A stretch of 57,795 bases of DNA from Coprinopsis marcescibilis (Eukaryota > Basidiomycota > Agaricomycetes > Agaricales > Psathyrellaceae), in the NCBI GenBank assembly GCA_004369085.1, contig ML210339.1:1-57795 (forward strand). Direction: 5' to 3'. Below the pieces are notes generated by a model. That model ran no database searches. It had not been told where the DNA came from and was given only the letters and a program-made list of their open reading frames with translations. How positions within the stretch are numbered: the stretch's first letter is position 1; each line of letters opens with the position of its first letter. Below, in pieces: positions 23,526 to 34,857 of this stretch. Both the position numbers and the translations under genes were made by a program.

Positions 23526-24811
23526 ATCCCAAGGAAAGAAGTAACAGAACCCCAAGAGTTTCTCCTAACAAGTGCCGTGCTAGACCTTCGTCGTGGTAAT
23601 ATAGCGAGATACGGAAGGGCGAAGACGAGCACTTGCTGCAATCGTGAGTTGCGTACCCCCACCAAACAAGGCTCCCCATTCATGGAGAAAAGCCGAAAAT
23701 GTTGCGGGGTAAGCGGTTCGCGAAACGTGGATTTTGAAACTGTGGTCAGAAGAAGGACGTGCTTCGATTGGAGCTGTTTGATCGCTTTTCAAGGGCTATA
23801 AAAGCGAAAGAACTTTGATTCGTGAGAGCGTTCTTCGTCAACTTGACCGGTGTAACGGGCGACGAGGCTCGGGCCCATATACGGGCGCAGAGAAGGAGCC
23901 TTAGCAAGGCATAGGTAAGAGGTACCGAGTATTTTGAAGGCTTTCAACCACCTAGTACTCAACGAGTCCCGTAGATTTATAACTTTCGGATAAACATACA
24001 GAGCGAGTTGTGAACGAAGTTTACGAGTGTTTTCCTGACCAAAAGTGTTGAATTAGTGACAACTTCAGATAAAACATATTATATGTATTTTAATACCCAG
24101 CTGTGTCTCCCGGAAGCCCCGATATTGAACCGCCAGTAGGTCATGAGATGAGACAGAATTCTAATTTGCGAGGTGGTGGTCAAATGTCAAGTGCTACCAT
24201 TGGTGGGTCCGACCGCAACAGGTTGGCGTGGGAGATTGGGCCGCCAAACTCCCGTATGGCTGTCGAACGTGTTCGAAGAGGACGGCTTTAACTTGCTCTA
24301 CCGATAGAACGCCGCAATTATCTACAACCACAGGGTCCAGGGAACACACAACGAGGTGTACAAAGTTTAACGCAAATGAACTTGATACAGAGTGCCAATC
24401 CTCTGCTGCCGGACTCGCAATGTCCAGAATTCAAACAGCCCCATTGACTACACTGGTCTGCAACCCTAATCTCGCCTCAGTGTAGCAGAAGGCTAGAAGC
24501 TCAGGTAGCATGACGAACCGGAGGCGGGTTATGAAGCAGATTGAAGGGGTGGCAAGGGAGAAGTGCTTCCTTGTTTAGTTGACAATGATTCCGGTTCTAC
24601 ACAAAAGGTTGGAGCCGTATTGTTTATTTCATAACATGTCTATATCCTGACTCAATTTGACAGATAAACTCGGCGGCGCTGAGCATGGCGATAAAGGGCA
24701 CGCCCAGTTGCGTGGCTTTCAAGCTTGCTGCCGTGAACACATACAAAAGCTCACAGCTCCGGCTTTGTGCAAGCGTGTACGTTGAACTCGTATCCCGCCT
24801 ACAGCCCCAAC
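23526..24811. other. Intergenic, no gene supported
   Basis: Lies between GMC 5 (-) and F-box copy B (+), so it holds both promoters. No domain, repeat or RNA gene was recognised. Confidence 0.35.
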
Positions 24812-26420
24812 ATGGGGTGCTTCTCGGTTTATTGTGTTGTAGGTCTTCCAGTGGATGCGACCTTTTACTTATGGGTGCTTAAATCACCAATGGTAGTTAA
24901 CGGGTACCACCCACTTCCGGGATGATGGCACAGAGGTGTGGTTCATTCCAAATGTGACTCGTAGACGAGCTATCGGTCTTACTGGATGCATAGTTCGTGC
25001 AAGAACTTATGGAAGAGCGGCGAGGATCTAGTGTTTACGAGAATTGGCGGTCAGCGAACTGGAAACGGCCCCGCTCGGAGGAATACAATAAATACCCATT
25101 GGCCACGTCCGCCTCAGGATGTAACTCTGAAGTCACAAATGATATGGACCTAGAGCTGGGTTCTTATTCTGGGGTCGAACCTATGGACATAGATGATGGT
25201 ACTTATTATTTTCGGTAGTTCTCCGCTCAAATACTCAGTTCTAATACATCTGGTTCATTAGATGGCAACGAAGAAAAGCATGAAGAGAGGTTCCCCACCA
25301 ACGACGTCCTAGATGGTCTCGTCTTCTCTCAAGCCGACGTCGACGCATCCCAGGACTATATAGTCATCGACAATAACCCGAGCTCAAACGACGAGTCAGC
25401 ACGCCTCATCTTTGATGTTGTGCCTACAGACAGCGATGGATTCTACACGGTTCGCGGCGACCCTGATACTGAATATATCGTTTACGGGTCCGGAGAAGAG
25501 GGCTCACTCATAACGTTCACGGCGTACTGCATTCTCAAGACAGCCGCCCCTTCGTTCGACACCCAGACCTTCCATCGTTCCTATCGCGTAACGAAAATCA
25601 TCCCGATAACTGCGGTAATGGCGTGCTGAGTGGCATAATTGACTATGGTCCCGCGACGGATACAGTTTGCCAGGACCCAATACGGGTCAACGTCTGCGGA
25701 GGGGAAGACCCAGCGTTGCTCTGGATGAAAATTTTGTGCAACAAGCGTAAAGGCAGAGAGGATATCCTATACGAAGCGTGGAGAGGTCAAGGGAGGCTAT
25801 GGACCTTTGTCCGACCTGATGTGTGCGTTGACCCTCACGTCCATGTGTCGTCTTACAGCTGTTTAATGACCACCGTAATGTCCAGATTTCCGATTGCAGA
25901 AGCCGTCGTGGCGTCGAAAAAAGGGCTCTCGGTCAAGTCGCTTGCGCCCCAAGATTCGACTACCATGCCCAATCGCGGCCTGTTACCTTTGGAAACTCTC
26001 CTGGAAATCGCGGGATACCTCCCAATCAAGGGCCTGCTTTGCTTCATGTCGTTGAACAGAGCTATACGAGCCATTCTCCTCCCACATGCCGATAACATTA
26101 GCTATAAGGTTCTACATACGATGGAGCGGTACTTCCTGCCTTCCAATTCTATCGAGACACCCGATGGGACGAGGCAACGGGAAGACTTGAACAAGTGGGA
26201 GCAAGGATGGGTGCATGCGCTGACGACCACGGACAGGGGTTACAAGGGAAAGGGGAGGGGCCAGGAAGCTTTCAAGATGGATCGTCTCCGCCACGAGGCA
26301 CCATGGCTAATGTACCGGATCGAGTGCAGCAGGAGCTGCAGTATGACGAACCGAAGGCGGATCTGGGGAATTGCGGAACAGATGGAAAGTTTGGCCAAGG
26401 AACAGGGTATTCTCGTTTGA
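24812..26420 (+). pseudogene. F-box protein gene, copy B (1-nt frameshift)
   Basis: Exon 1 24812-24838 (MGCFSVYCV), exon 2 24897-24935 (LTGTTHFRDDGTE), exon 3 24994-25198, exon 4 from 25262 to TGA at 26418. Each matches copy A at 4838-6748 in order and phase. F-box: LPLETLLEIAGYLPIKGLLC. Tail: IWGIAEQMESLAKEQGILV. Near 25580, after DTQTFHR, one base is missing relative to copy A, so the upstream frame ends at 25629; the downstream frame (FLSRNENHPDNCGNGVLSGI) is open to the end. Copy A has lost frame at a different place, so the two copies decayed independently. Role by family: substrate receptor of an SCF ubiquitin ligase. Convergent with the WD40 gene, 76 bp apart. Confidence 0.65.
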
Positions 26421-26495
26421 GACTAGACATCTCAAGTCTTTTATCCTCATACTTTTCGTGTACCTTGGATAAGTGCTTGGAATTGCGCAATATGA

Positions 26496-28230
26496 CTATA
26501 CTACCACAATTGGGGAGCCTGTTCCAGTGGCGTTCGCATCAGCTTTTGGTTGGCATTCCCAAAGCTTCATCGACGAGTCAAAGCTGACAACAGGCTTCGG
26601 CGCGCGTTTCTGGTAGCGACTCGGTTGGGGTTCGGATGCATCTCGTTGTTCCTCTTCATCTCCAGACGACCCACTATCTTCATCTTCGGGCCAATGCCTT
26701 GACCCAGATACAGACAGAATCTGTGAATTCCAGGGCCGGAAGGACACTGATCCAATAGTATCTACACCCATAGGTTAGAACACGAGCGCAATGGACGAGA
26801 GGAAAGCATACCTTTGTGAGCAGAGAAACGGAATTCTGGACCTCTCTTTTCTACATCTCCCTCTTGTGAGGGCTCTTCAGTAATATTTCCTTCAGCCTTT
26901 TCTAAATCGAATACTGATATCTCTCCAGCCTGGATCGTCATTAGCTAAAAGTCATGTCCAAAGGTATCTGCGCACCCAGTTGCCAATCCCCAGGTAACGA
27001 CCTCCGACGTCCAACCCAAATGACATCCTCTGGTTGCGCCTCGATGCCTCCGCGTCGACAGGCCTCCCGGTACCTTCCATGTCTGTCCTTGGCCGGGAGT
27101 CATAAATAGCAAGTGGAAGGTCCACGTTGGTCCGGATGTCCCAGGAGTAAATCAGGCCAGCTCCTGTGGCTCGATAGGCTGCGTATAGTACGTAAGGCCG
27201 CATAGGGTTGAATTGCATCTTTTCGAAGCATCAGATACCTATCTCAAAGGCAGACGTTAAGCTCGTACCTGCACAACCCCAGCTCTAGGGCCTCCACCAA
27301 TATACATTGCCGGGGTCTCTCCTTGAGATTCGGTGAAGAGCGCGATGTTGCCTGGAACCGGAGAAAAGGTTCCAGCGGCAAACAGCGAGTCTTCAGAGCC
27401 ATAGAAGCTTGAAAAGGCCAAGGACGAGATGATGCCTTTCAAACCGTCCTTGGATTTCCTTGAAGGCGTGGTGTGTAGGCGTGTTCCCTCTCCCGGTCTA
27501 CCAACGTCGAAGACTTCAATGGCATCTTCAAATCCACAATAAAGTCTGCAGGAGTTCAGCACCGTTGAGGATAGGGTTGAAAGCGAGCAACGTACTTGTC
27601 TCCCGGAAACGTGAATGCAAGACTTTGGGGCGCGATTTGGCGTTCTCGATGGTCAACAATAGGGTATGATGCACGAAGCTACGCATCCCAGTCAGTAGGA
27701 GCCAGAAGCAAAGAACGATAGACGTACCCGACCGTTGGACGCGTCCAGAAGCTTCACTGGGGTGTCTCGAACGGACGCTACCAAGCAATACGCCGCTGGG
27801 TTCTCCTTCGAGGCTGCTGGAAACCACTGAGTTGCAACCACTGGTCCAGGTTGCGGTATTGATATCGTAGGTTTCAGAACATCGCCTCCTTTATTGCGTT
27901 CAGACGCACGTCCTGGTCAAATGAACGTCGATGTATCTACCTATAAAACTAGGTAAGTTCGTCGCAAATTCCTAAAGATTCGAGTTAAACTCACGAGTCA
28001 AAGACTTGCAAGGTATGGTCTTCGCACTGAACGAGAACTGCTGACCCATCCAAGGTCCTGAAATCACTTTTAAATACCAACCTTGGAGTACGTCGATAAT
28101 ACACCTACCATTGCGCATTTCTCGGAAATCCGTCGTCTTTGAGGGTAGAAACTGAGGCCAAAGCCGGTTCTGAGGCAAAGCTGTAAGCTGGAGGTTTCCA
28201 TATCGCTTCTTCAGAGGTATCGTAGTTCAT
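26496..28230 (-). CDS. WD40 protein of the TCAB1/WRAP53 (telomerase Cajal body protein) type
   Basis: ATG at 28230 (MNYDTSEEAIWKPP). Blades read NAQWTLDGSAVLVQCEDHTL, then VATQWFPA, LYCGFEDAIEVFDVGRPGEG, then GIISSLAFSS, LFAAGTFSPVPGNIALF, MQFNPMRPYVLYAAYR, LIYSWDIRTNVDLPL, and a C-terminal block ending KLWECQPKA. The pattern CGF...VFD.GRPG, IIS..AFS and YSWD.R is that of TCAB1/WRAP53 and yeast Swt21, RNA-binding WD40 proteins linked to small Cajal-body RNAs, telomerase RNA or snRNP function. Exons: 28230-28109, about 28064-28002, then exons ending near 27731, 27597, 27270, 26972 and 26820, with the stop at 26496. The joint between exons 2 and 3 (28001-27905) does not resolve in phase with a simple GT-AG intron. 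Which of the family functions applies in this fungus is unknown. Confidence 0.75.
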
Positions 28231-28396
28231 GACCCTCAATATAGGAGAAACGAGTAGACAGTCACATCAGCACACATTTTGAGGCAGTTAAAGCTCCGAT
28301 TTAACTCATTCGGAGTGTGCCGAATCACGATATGATGACGATTGTAATACTGTTGAAACGTTCAAGTACTTGGTGTAGCGAGAGCTTCCGTATCTT

Positions 28397-28448
28397 AATA
28401 CTATTTAGTATTTAAGTTGTGCACAACTAGCGATGTAATTAATTACAT
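28397..28448. repeat. Cluster of three short palindromes
   Basis: AATACTATTTAGTATT (28397-28412), AGTTGTGCACAACT (28415-28428) and ATGTAATTAATTACAT (28433-28448) are self-complementary and lie end to end, about 170-220 bp upstream of the WD40 gene start. Possible transcription-factor sites or a small cruciform; function unknown. Confidence 0.5.
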
Positions 28449-29024
28449 TATCAACTAAATTGGTGTGTTAAAGCTCCCCCTGTACCACTGACCATCACCG
28501 CTTGTTCAAGGTGGCAAGCATCACAGCCTTATTGCAGGACCATGTTCATATTCACGATAAGAGCTGCAGTCTACCACCGTACACATAAGCATGACCACCT
28601 GAGCAGTAACGCAGACATTAAACACATTTTAGGGACCCCAGTCGCTGCGGAATGTCCCGAGTCAGGTGAAGCGGACGTTGCGAGTGCTACACATAATTGT
28701 GTGGCTGTACTACGAGCGCTAAGCATTCTGCCTTGTTTCATGCCCGAGCGTCGATGCTGTTGTCCGCATTGCCAAAAGGATGTCAGAGAGACTCAGAAGC
28801 CATACTTTCGGATATCGTGCGAGCCCGCGAATGCGATGCAACAGTTACTACTACCTACCAATTTGAAAGAAAGCATCTGCAGTTGCTTGGGTTTAGCGCT
28901 GTAGATATGTCAAAAAGAAGAGTTACCGAGTAAACACGAGTTGCTTTCAGATAATATAAAACAGCAACCGTCGTTTTTGAAAGACCAGCGACAAGCCCTC
29001 CTGCAATACTTTCCCTCATCTACT
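28449..29024. other. Intergenic between the WD40 gene and a hypothetical gene
   Basis: Open frames at 28542-28904 (+) lack any recognisable motif or intron support. Nothing else is seen. Confidence 0.3.
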
Positions 29025-29761
29025 ATGGCCGCGACGTTCAGTTTCTCCAACATCTCTGCCGGTGGCAGCTGCAATTTCGGCGCTGGTGATATCATGAATG
29101 CCACCGAGACCAGCTATGGCCTCCATTGGGACCCCCGGAACTCCCCCTTATTGCTTACTCCACTACATGAGGGAAATATTCCCAACTATTTATCAAATGA
29201 AAGTAGCGACAACATAGCGCCGCAAAAACAAAATGTCCCAGGAGGAGAGCCAGGTAGCGTTTCCATGCTCTTTGGAGCTGAGGGCGCGGCGGACCCAGTT
29301 CTTTTTCAAGGTCCCGAAACTCATTTTCTGGTGGAAGAATGGGGTTTCTCATCATCTGATTTACGTAGACGTGGAAATGCAGGATATAGAACATATCAAC
29401 GACGATGTGGGAGTTGAACCTCCTGCTCTTGCGAGACGGAAATTCCGTCAACTCGAGCCAGAAACCCCACCTGCGCATCCAACCACCCTTCGTAAGTCTT
29501 GAAACTTCAGGTGTTATCAATCACTAACCTGAACGAATAGCAGCATCTCCAGTCTTGATACAAACAGCAATGGAGACGAACGTAGAGCTCAACAGCGAGG
29601 GCCGATTTTATCGTCAGCTGGAATCCGACTTCGAGGTTATCTTAAGCAACAGGCTCAGCCCTGCGGACGATGTCATAATGTCATCATCCAATGATCTTTA
29701 CCAGGCGGATACACAGTCGACTGAGAGGCATTACAATCGGAGATCGGAAGGTGGTGCTTGA
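29025..29761 (+). CDS. Hypothetical protein, three exons
   Basis: Proposed ATG at 29025 (MAATFSFSNISAGGSCNFGA). A possible intron at about 29251-29299 (GTAGCG...CCCAG) leads to FFFKVPKLIFWWKNGVSHHL. The second intron, 29492-29541 (GTAAGTC...AATAG with a CTAAC branch site), is convincing and joins to the exon ending RRSEGGA. The first intron is weaker, since the unspliced frame also stays open for a while. No domain is recognised; the N-terminal Ser/Gly/Asn-rich start loosely recalls short motifs seen at the start of some mushroom proteins, but this is only an impression. The central segment could be one membrane span. Confidence 0.4.
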
Positions 29762-31099
29762 AGGGCGAGCTCAGTGTACACAACGCTGCGAAATGGACAT
29801 GAAACAATTGTATTCGCGATGAGCCCTATATAACTGCAGTAAACCACCGTAAATCTTGCGAGATAACGAGGTATGCGAGAATGCTCAAAGTGCAATTACT
29901 GTCTCTCAACAGAAACCATCCAGAGAAAGGGTTGCAGCCCAAGGCGTGTAGTCATAGAAAGCTAGTTTAATTGAACATACCTTCCACACCATGTGGAGAG
30001 AGCTAGGCGCTAATCAATGATAGCGAAGCGTGTCGCGACAATGGGTGTTTCCGATCCAAAGGAAGCTCCGTATGACTGGGCCTGATATAGATAGCTAAAA
30101 TGTACGAGTCAGCAAGAGGTCATGGAGAAGTCATATGAATCGTGGATAAAAGATCAGAGAGTGTTATTTTGTCGACGTACAGCCCGAAGGCCTTCAGACA
30201 GGGATAACTGAAAAATACTCATCATAAAAGAGTGTGGAAGGAAAAAAGTAAGAGTTATAGGAGACTTGAAACTTACCTAGCGGGCCATATCTCTGTTTTA
30301 TCCAGTGCTAGTGACTCCAGTACATCAGGAATGTCAGGAACGGAAGAAGAGGTCAAAGAGTATGGATGGTGGTGGAATGAGAAAGAGGAGGACGCGAAAA
30401 TTTTGCCATCACCTGCAAGCGGAGTTCGATTATGAAGACTTGAAGCTTGAAGGTCCGATCGGCATTTGCCAGGACAAGCGCGTCGCGTCGCGAGTTCGAA
30501 TACTGGCGGAAAGGCTTATTACCCGGTTCTTCCACTTGCACCAGGATTTTTAAAAGCGCATTCCTACCTGAATTTGAGGTAGGATAACAAGAATGTGTAC
30601 GCATTTAGCTGGCTAAGCTCTATTGGAGTGCATGTTCACCCTCACCTCGAAGTCTTTGCACCGACGGAACTATGCACATACTCCCATTCCACTACAGCTA
30701 AAGGATAAATGTACAGGTCTAGCAATTTGTTTTACAATAATATGATATCCACGGCGACCTCGAAACTACTCAAGGTAATAAGTTATAACTCGATCACTTG
30801 TGTGGGTGATCGATGCAATGGGCGTCTCTGACTTTCAAGTTACCTTGGTCCTTGGGCCTGCCATTGAATCTCAGAGGATTGGGCAGGTCGACAGGAAGTC
30901 GTTTTTCGAATTTCTGGATCACAGGAGCCTATGTGTATACTTTACTTTGATAGTCTCATTTTTACTGAAAGAGGGTGAAATAATACTTCCATCTGCCATC
31001 AAGGAACCTTTCAGCTAGCTCGACAGGTCGCATGATGGGGCCAGCTCATCTTTCTTCGCGACCGCTAACCACAACACAGTCTGTACAACGTCGAGAGCA
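29762..31099. other. Intergenic, no gene supported
   Basis: Only short motif-free frames. A small inverted repeat TCCTACCT...AGGTAGGA sits at about 30562-30584. Confidence 0.35.
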
Positions 31100-31679
31100 A
31101 TGTACGCTCGAGTCCTGAATCTATTGATTCTCTTAATATCTGGTTGGACGTTACTGGCCGCTCCACAAGGGTCGGACGAAACGGTTTCGACGACAGAAGA
31201 ATGCGTTTTCTCGTGCCCACTGGTTGATATTAAGCAAAACGAGCTTTTACGCGTTCCTGGGTCGGTATCACCAGCGTCGGACTGGTATTCAGTCTTCGAG
31301 TGCATGTGAGTTGATGTATTCTGGTACTTTATAGCATTCCAAGGGAAGAATTGACAACTGTATTACAGATACGCCCCTAAACAGCAGCGGACATTGTCTC
31401 GCAAATGTATCTACGACAAAGTGAGTTATTTACCAGAGCAGCACTATTTAGCACTGAGGGCTTACACTAACACCTCGTTAGAAAACCGGTGCCCAATCTA
31501 CACCATCTGAAGGCGACAATTGTCCATCCTCAGCGTTCTGCGAATCAGTTGGCGTCGAACCCGACCATCCTCCATCGTTCTCGAGCCAAAAGAAGGACGG
31601 TTCCGAGCTGAAGTACGAGGTTCCAGCATGGATAGACTTTGGGAGATATCTACTCTGGATGAAAGAGCACCACGAGTGA
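31100..31679 (+). CDS. Small secreted cysteine-containing protein
   Basis: Exons 31100-31305, 31369-31420 and 31482-31679, both introns GT-AG and in phase, give 151 residues. The N-terminus MYARVLNLLILLISGWTLLA is a signal peptide with likely cleavage before APQGSDE. The mature part has six cysteines (ECVFSC, FEC, KCIY, NCP, FCE) and ends VPAWIDFGRYLLWMKEHHE. No known domain. Size, secretion signal and even cysteine number fit the small secreted proteins common in mushroom-forming fungi, some of which are effectors or surface proteins; no function can be assigned here. The clean splice sites and open frame argue for a real gene. Confidence 0.65.
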
Positions 31680-33096
31680 TGTTTTGGGCAAGTATTGAAG
31701 CTTGGATGATTCTGAGGCTTAGGTGTGTGACCAAGTTCTGATTGCGATCGCTCTGGTTCGAGGCTCTGACATACACTCCGTCTTGCCCTCCAGATCGTAT
31801 ACTATATGTACTCTTAATCAGAAGACTTATTGGAAAGGCTATTTTTGAAGACACGGAAGCACAGTAGCACACATTGCTAGAACCCGGGGTTAGCAATGCA
31901 CACCTTGCCGAAGACTCTACTCGATGATTCTGCCCATCGTCCTGGTCCAGTGCCAGACTTTCGAACCCCTCGATCTATCTCCCTCGACCTCATTGCGCTT
32001 GTCAAGGAACCACACTTCGCCATGCGCCATGCTGTATTGCACAATGCGTCAAAGCCCCAGCCAATGACGCTCGCGCAGCTTCGTTGTTCCGACAGTGCAT
32101 CTTCGCAGGCCATCCTCCAAACTTGTCCAAAGGCACTCGTCCGAGTTAGTCTCGGCTGTCAGGAGCTGTCACCACAACCGATATGTCCCCGTCGATCTTA
32201 CATGTGGCTCCCCTTCGTGACTTGGTTCCGCTTGGGGTTCCAACAAGTTCCAACTCGGGTTCGCCATTCACGATTCGAAGTTCTCTCGAGGATGCTGCAC
32301 TGCTCCGAAGTCCGGCACGTCAACCTTCTTGCCTGATATGAGGTTGCAATTCGTCACAACTCAATGTCAGAGACTCGAGAGTAGCGCAAGCTCGACAAGG
32401 CACCAAGTTCTTCTGTATACCAAGCCGCGGTGAACATGATACCAGCATCTCAACATCGAACACGCACGCACGCGTTCACTTTCCGCACAAAGTGCCCTAC
32501 ATGTAACATAGTACATCGGGATACCTCTACATTGCGGCTTCGTGCTGTGTGATTACCTCTGATTGCTACCAGTAGTCAGGGAGCTGTGCTCCCGAATGAT
32601 TATCTCTCGAAATGTCCGCGTGCTTGCCGCAGTCGATACAAAGCTGAGTACATACTAGCGCTGCTAGTAGCACGCGTTTTTTCTGTAGATTGTTGGTACT
32701 CGTGATACACATGACTACGTACGAACAACGCACATACAATTACATTGTAATTTCCTTGTGTGTCGCGTTGGCCCCTAACTGTCATCGGCTCTCTGATGAA
32801 CGACATTTGGGCATGTGCATGTGGCGAAACCAGCACAAAATAACATAATGGCCGCCCGTCTGCTTATCCGAGTCCCGACAACCACTCACGGTGACTCCGC
32901 AAACGAGGACAGCTGACTCGGACACTGAGTACGCTGAAACAACTTTCAGAAGGTCGTTTACGAAACCACACGCTAGAGTAAGATTGAAATGAGATTGAAA
33001 ATATGATGTTTGGATTGAATTGTTGTTACTACTAATCTATTACAAATTTATTACAGAGCACATGCATGCCGAAGGCGACATTTTGGTTACAGCGGT
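31680..33096. other. Intergenic, no gene supported
   Basis: A 146-codon + frame at 31896-32336 begins with ATG but shows no motif, signal or intron support. A short palindrome AATTACATTGTAATT lies near 32737-32751. Confidence 0.3.
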
Positions 33097-34797
33097 TTAA
33101 TCAAAGCTGATCTTGTGGCCGCAAGCGTAATGTCTCCGCTCTTCGTGGTTCAAGTCAGCAACCCGAGCCTCAGCAGAGACAGAGCGGGCTGAACGAGGAA
33201 TGCCGTCGATAGAGCGGGCATAGGTGGCGATTGAATGGGCAGCAGCACGGGTGTTCTGCAACCAGGCCTCACGATGGAGGTTGGCGACACCATCGCATGC
33301 CTGATGGTAGCATGCATCGTAAGCGACACCAGCTTGACCTCCCCACCTGTTAAGATGCAGAACAGTGGTAAGTACTTGATGTAGTGAGAATCGGAGATAA
33401 AGAGGACGCACCATTGAGCCTCCTCAGCAGTCTTGACACCTTCAGCACCGGTGAAAAGACCTCCAGCAGGGATACCGACATCGAGGAAAGGACCATAATC
33501 GCTGCGACCGGAGAATTCAGTGGGAGCGCTGCGAAGACGCTTGCCCTTGAAGAAGTCCTCGAAGGTCTTCTCGATGTGTTCGCTACCAGGGGGTCCGGTC
33601 AGGCCGAAAGCACTACCATCACCATCGTAGATGAAGTAGCCAAAGTTGGGTGAAGCAACCATGTCGAAGTTAAGGTAGAGGGCGATCTTGTCACGTTCAG
33701 ATTGAGGTAGGTTGGTGATGTAGTGCTCGGAGCCAACGAGACCGAACTCCTCAGCGGTCCAGAAACCGAAGCGAACAGCGTTGTTGACCTTGAACAAGGG
33801 GAGGCGGAGAGCGATCTCCAAGATGGACATAGTACCAGAGCCATCATCATTGATACCCTAGAGAAAACGTATGTCAGAGACCCGTTTGAGAATGCCAGGG
33901 AAGATGATCTTACAGGTCCAGCAGGAACGGAGTCGGAGTGTCCACCGGCGAAGATGATGTTGTCCTTGTCACCGTGCTTGGTGGTGGCGAACAAGTTGCT
34001 CGAATAGCGGTCCTCGGTGACGGCATCGACATGGAGCTTGCCAATAACCTCGCCAGCAGCGACGGCAGCCCTGAGAGTGGCACCCTCTTCACCAGTGACG
34101 GAGCTGACGGGGACATAAGGGCCATCAGGGCGCGAAACAGCACCAAGGGTTCCACCGCCAACAGCACCAGGGGCGTTGTTGTAGATGATGGCACCAGCAG
34201 CACCGGCAGCACCAGCGAGAGCAGTCTTGAGACCGAATTCGCAAGTACCACGGGAGATCAAGGCAATGTTGCCAGCGACCTCAGGGGGGAAGTCCTCCTA
34301 TAAAATACATACAATGTTAGAGCAGTACCACTAAATAGAAAGACAAGGATACGAACAGGCGTGCAACCCAAGTTGTTGACGAGAACGATGGGCTTCTCGA
34401 CATCACCAGCAGGGCCGTAGGTGAACCAAGCGGTAGGGATATCCCTGCCTTCGACGGCGAACGTGGCACTACCTTCTGAGAAGAGGTAGGGGAAGGTCTG
34501 CAGTTCGGTGTCGTAGTAGCCTGTTCGGTCGAGCTGCCTCTTGATGTAAGCGACAGTCGCGTTGTGGCCGGGGGAGCCGAATGCGCGGGTTCCACCACTG
34601 GCCTCAGCGAATTTGGCGAATTGCTGAGCGTGGTTGAAGAGGCTGCGATCCTGGACCAAAAGCTGGAGGAGGGTAGAGGAGACCAGGGGCTTGAGGGCGT
34701 TGAGGTCAATTCCAGGAATCTGGGGCTCAGGGTTGGCGATGGCCACAGGGGTCAAGAGCGCGAGCGCAAGAGTGAGGAAGGAGGAAGTCAGCTTCAT
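33097..34797 (-). CDS. Secreted M28 zinc aminopeptidase with PA domain
   Basis: Exons 34797-34357, 34297-33914, 33857-33412 and 33346-33097 give 506 residues. The signal peptide is MKLTSSFLTLALALLTPVAIA. A propeptide-like part is followed by a protease-associated insert (CEFGLKTALAGAAGAAGAII). The co-catalytic zinc site of family M28 is complete: GGHSDSVPAGPGINDDGSGT (His and Asp), WTAEEFGLVGS (Glu pair), YLNFDMVASPN (Asp) and YHQACD (His). Family members remove N-terminal residues, often leucine, from peptides outside the cell or in the vacuole. Two cysteines (YHQACD and YACGHKISFD) lie in the C-terminal part. The gene stands alone; its promoter faces the intergenic region before GMC 6. All introns are GT-AG. 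Confidence 0.9.
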
Positions 34798-34849
34798 GTT
34801 GAGCAATACAGGAAGACCGAATGAGGAGAAGATGTCTTCAGGCTAGCCT

Positions 34850-34857
34850 AATTTATA
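34850..34857 (-). promoter_or_regulatory. TATA box of the M28 peptidase gene
   Basis: On the minus strand TATAAAT lies about 55-60 bp upstream of the ATG at 34797. Confidence 0.45.

Noticed and set aside
31896..32336. 146-codon plus-strand ORF with ATG
   Set aside because: No recognisable motif and an overlapping open frame on the other strand; likely chance.
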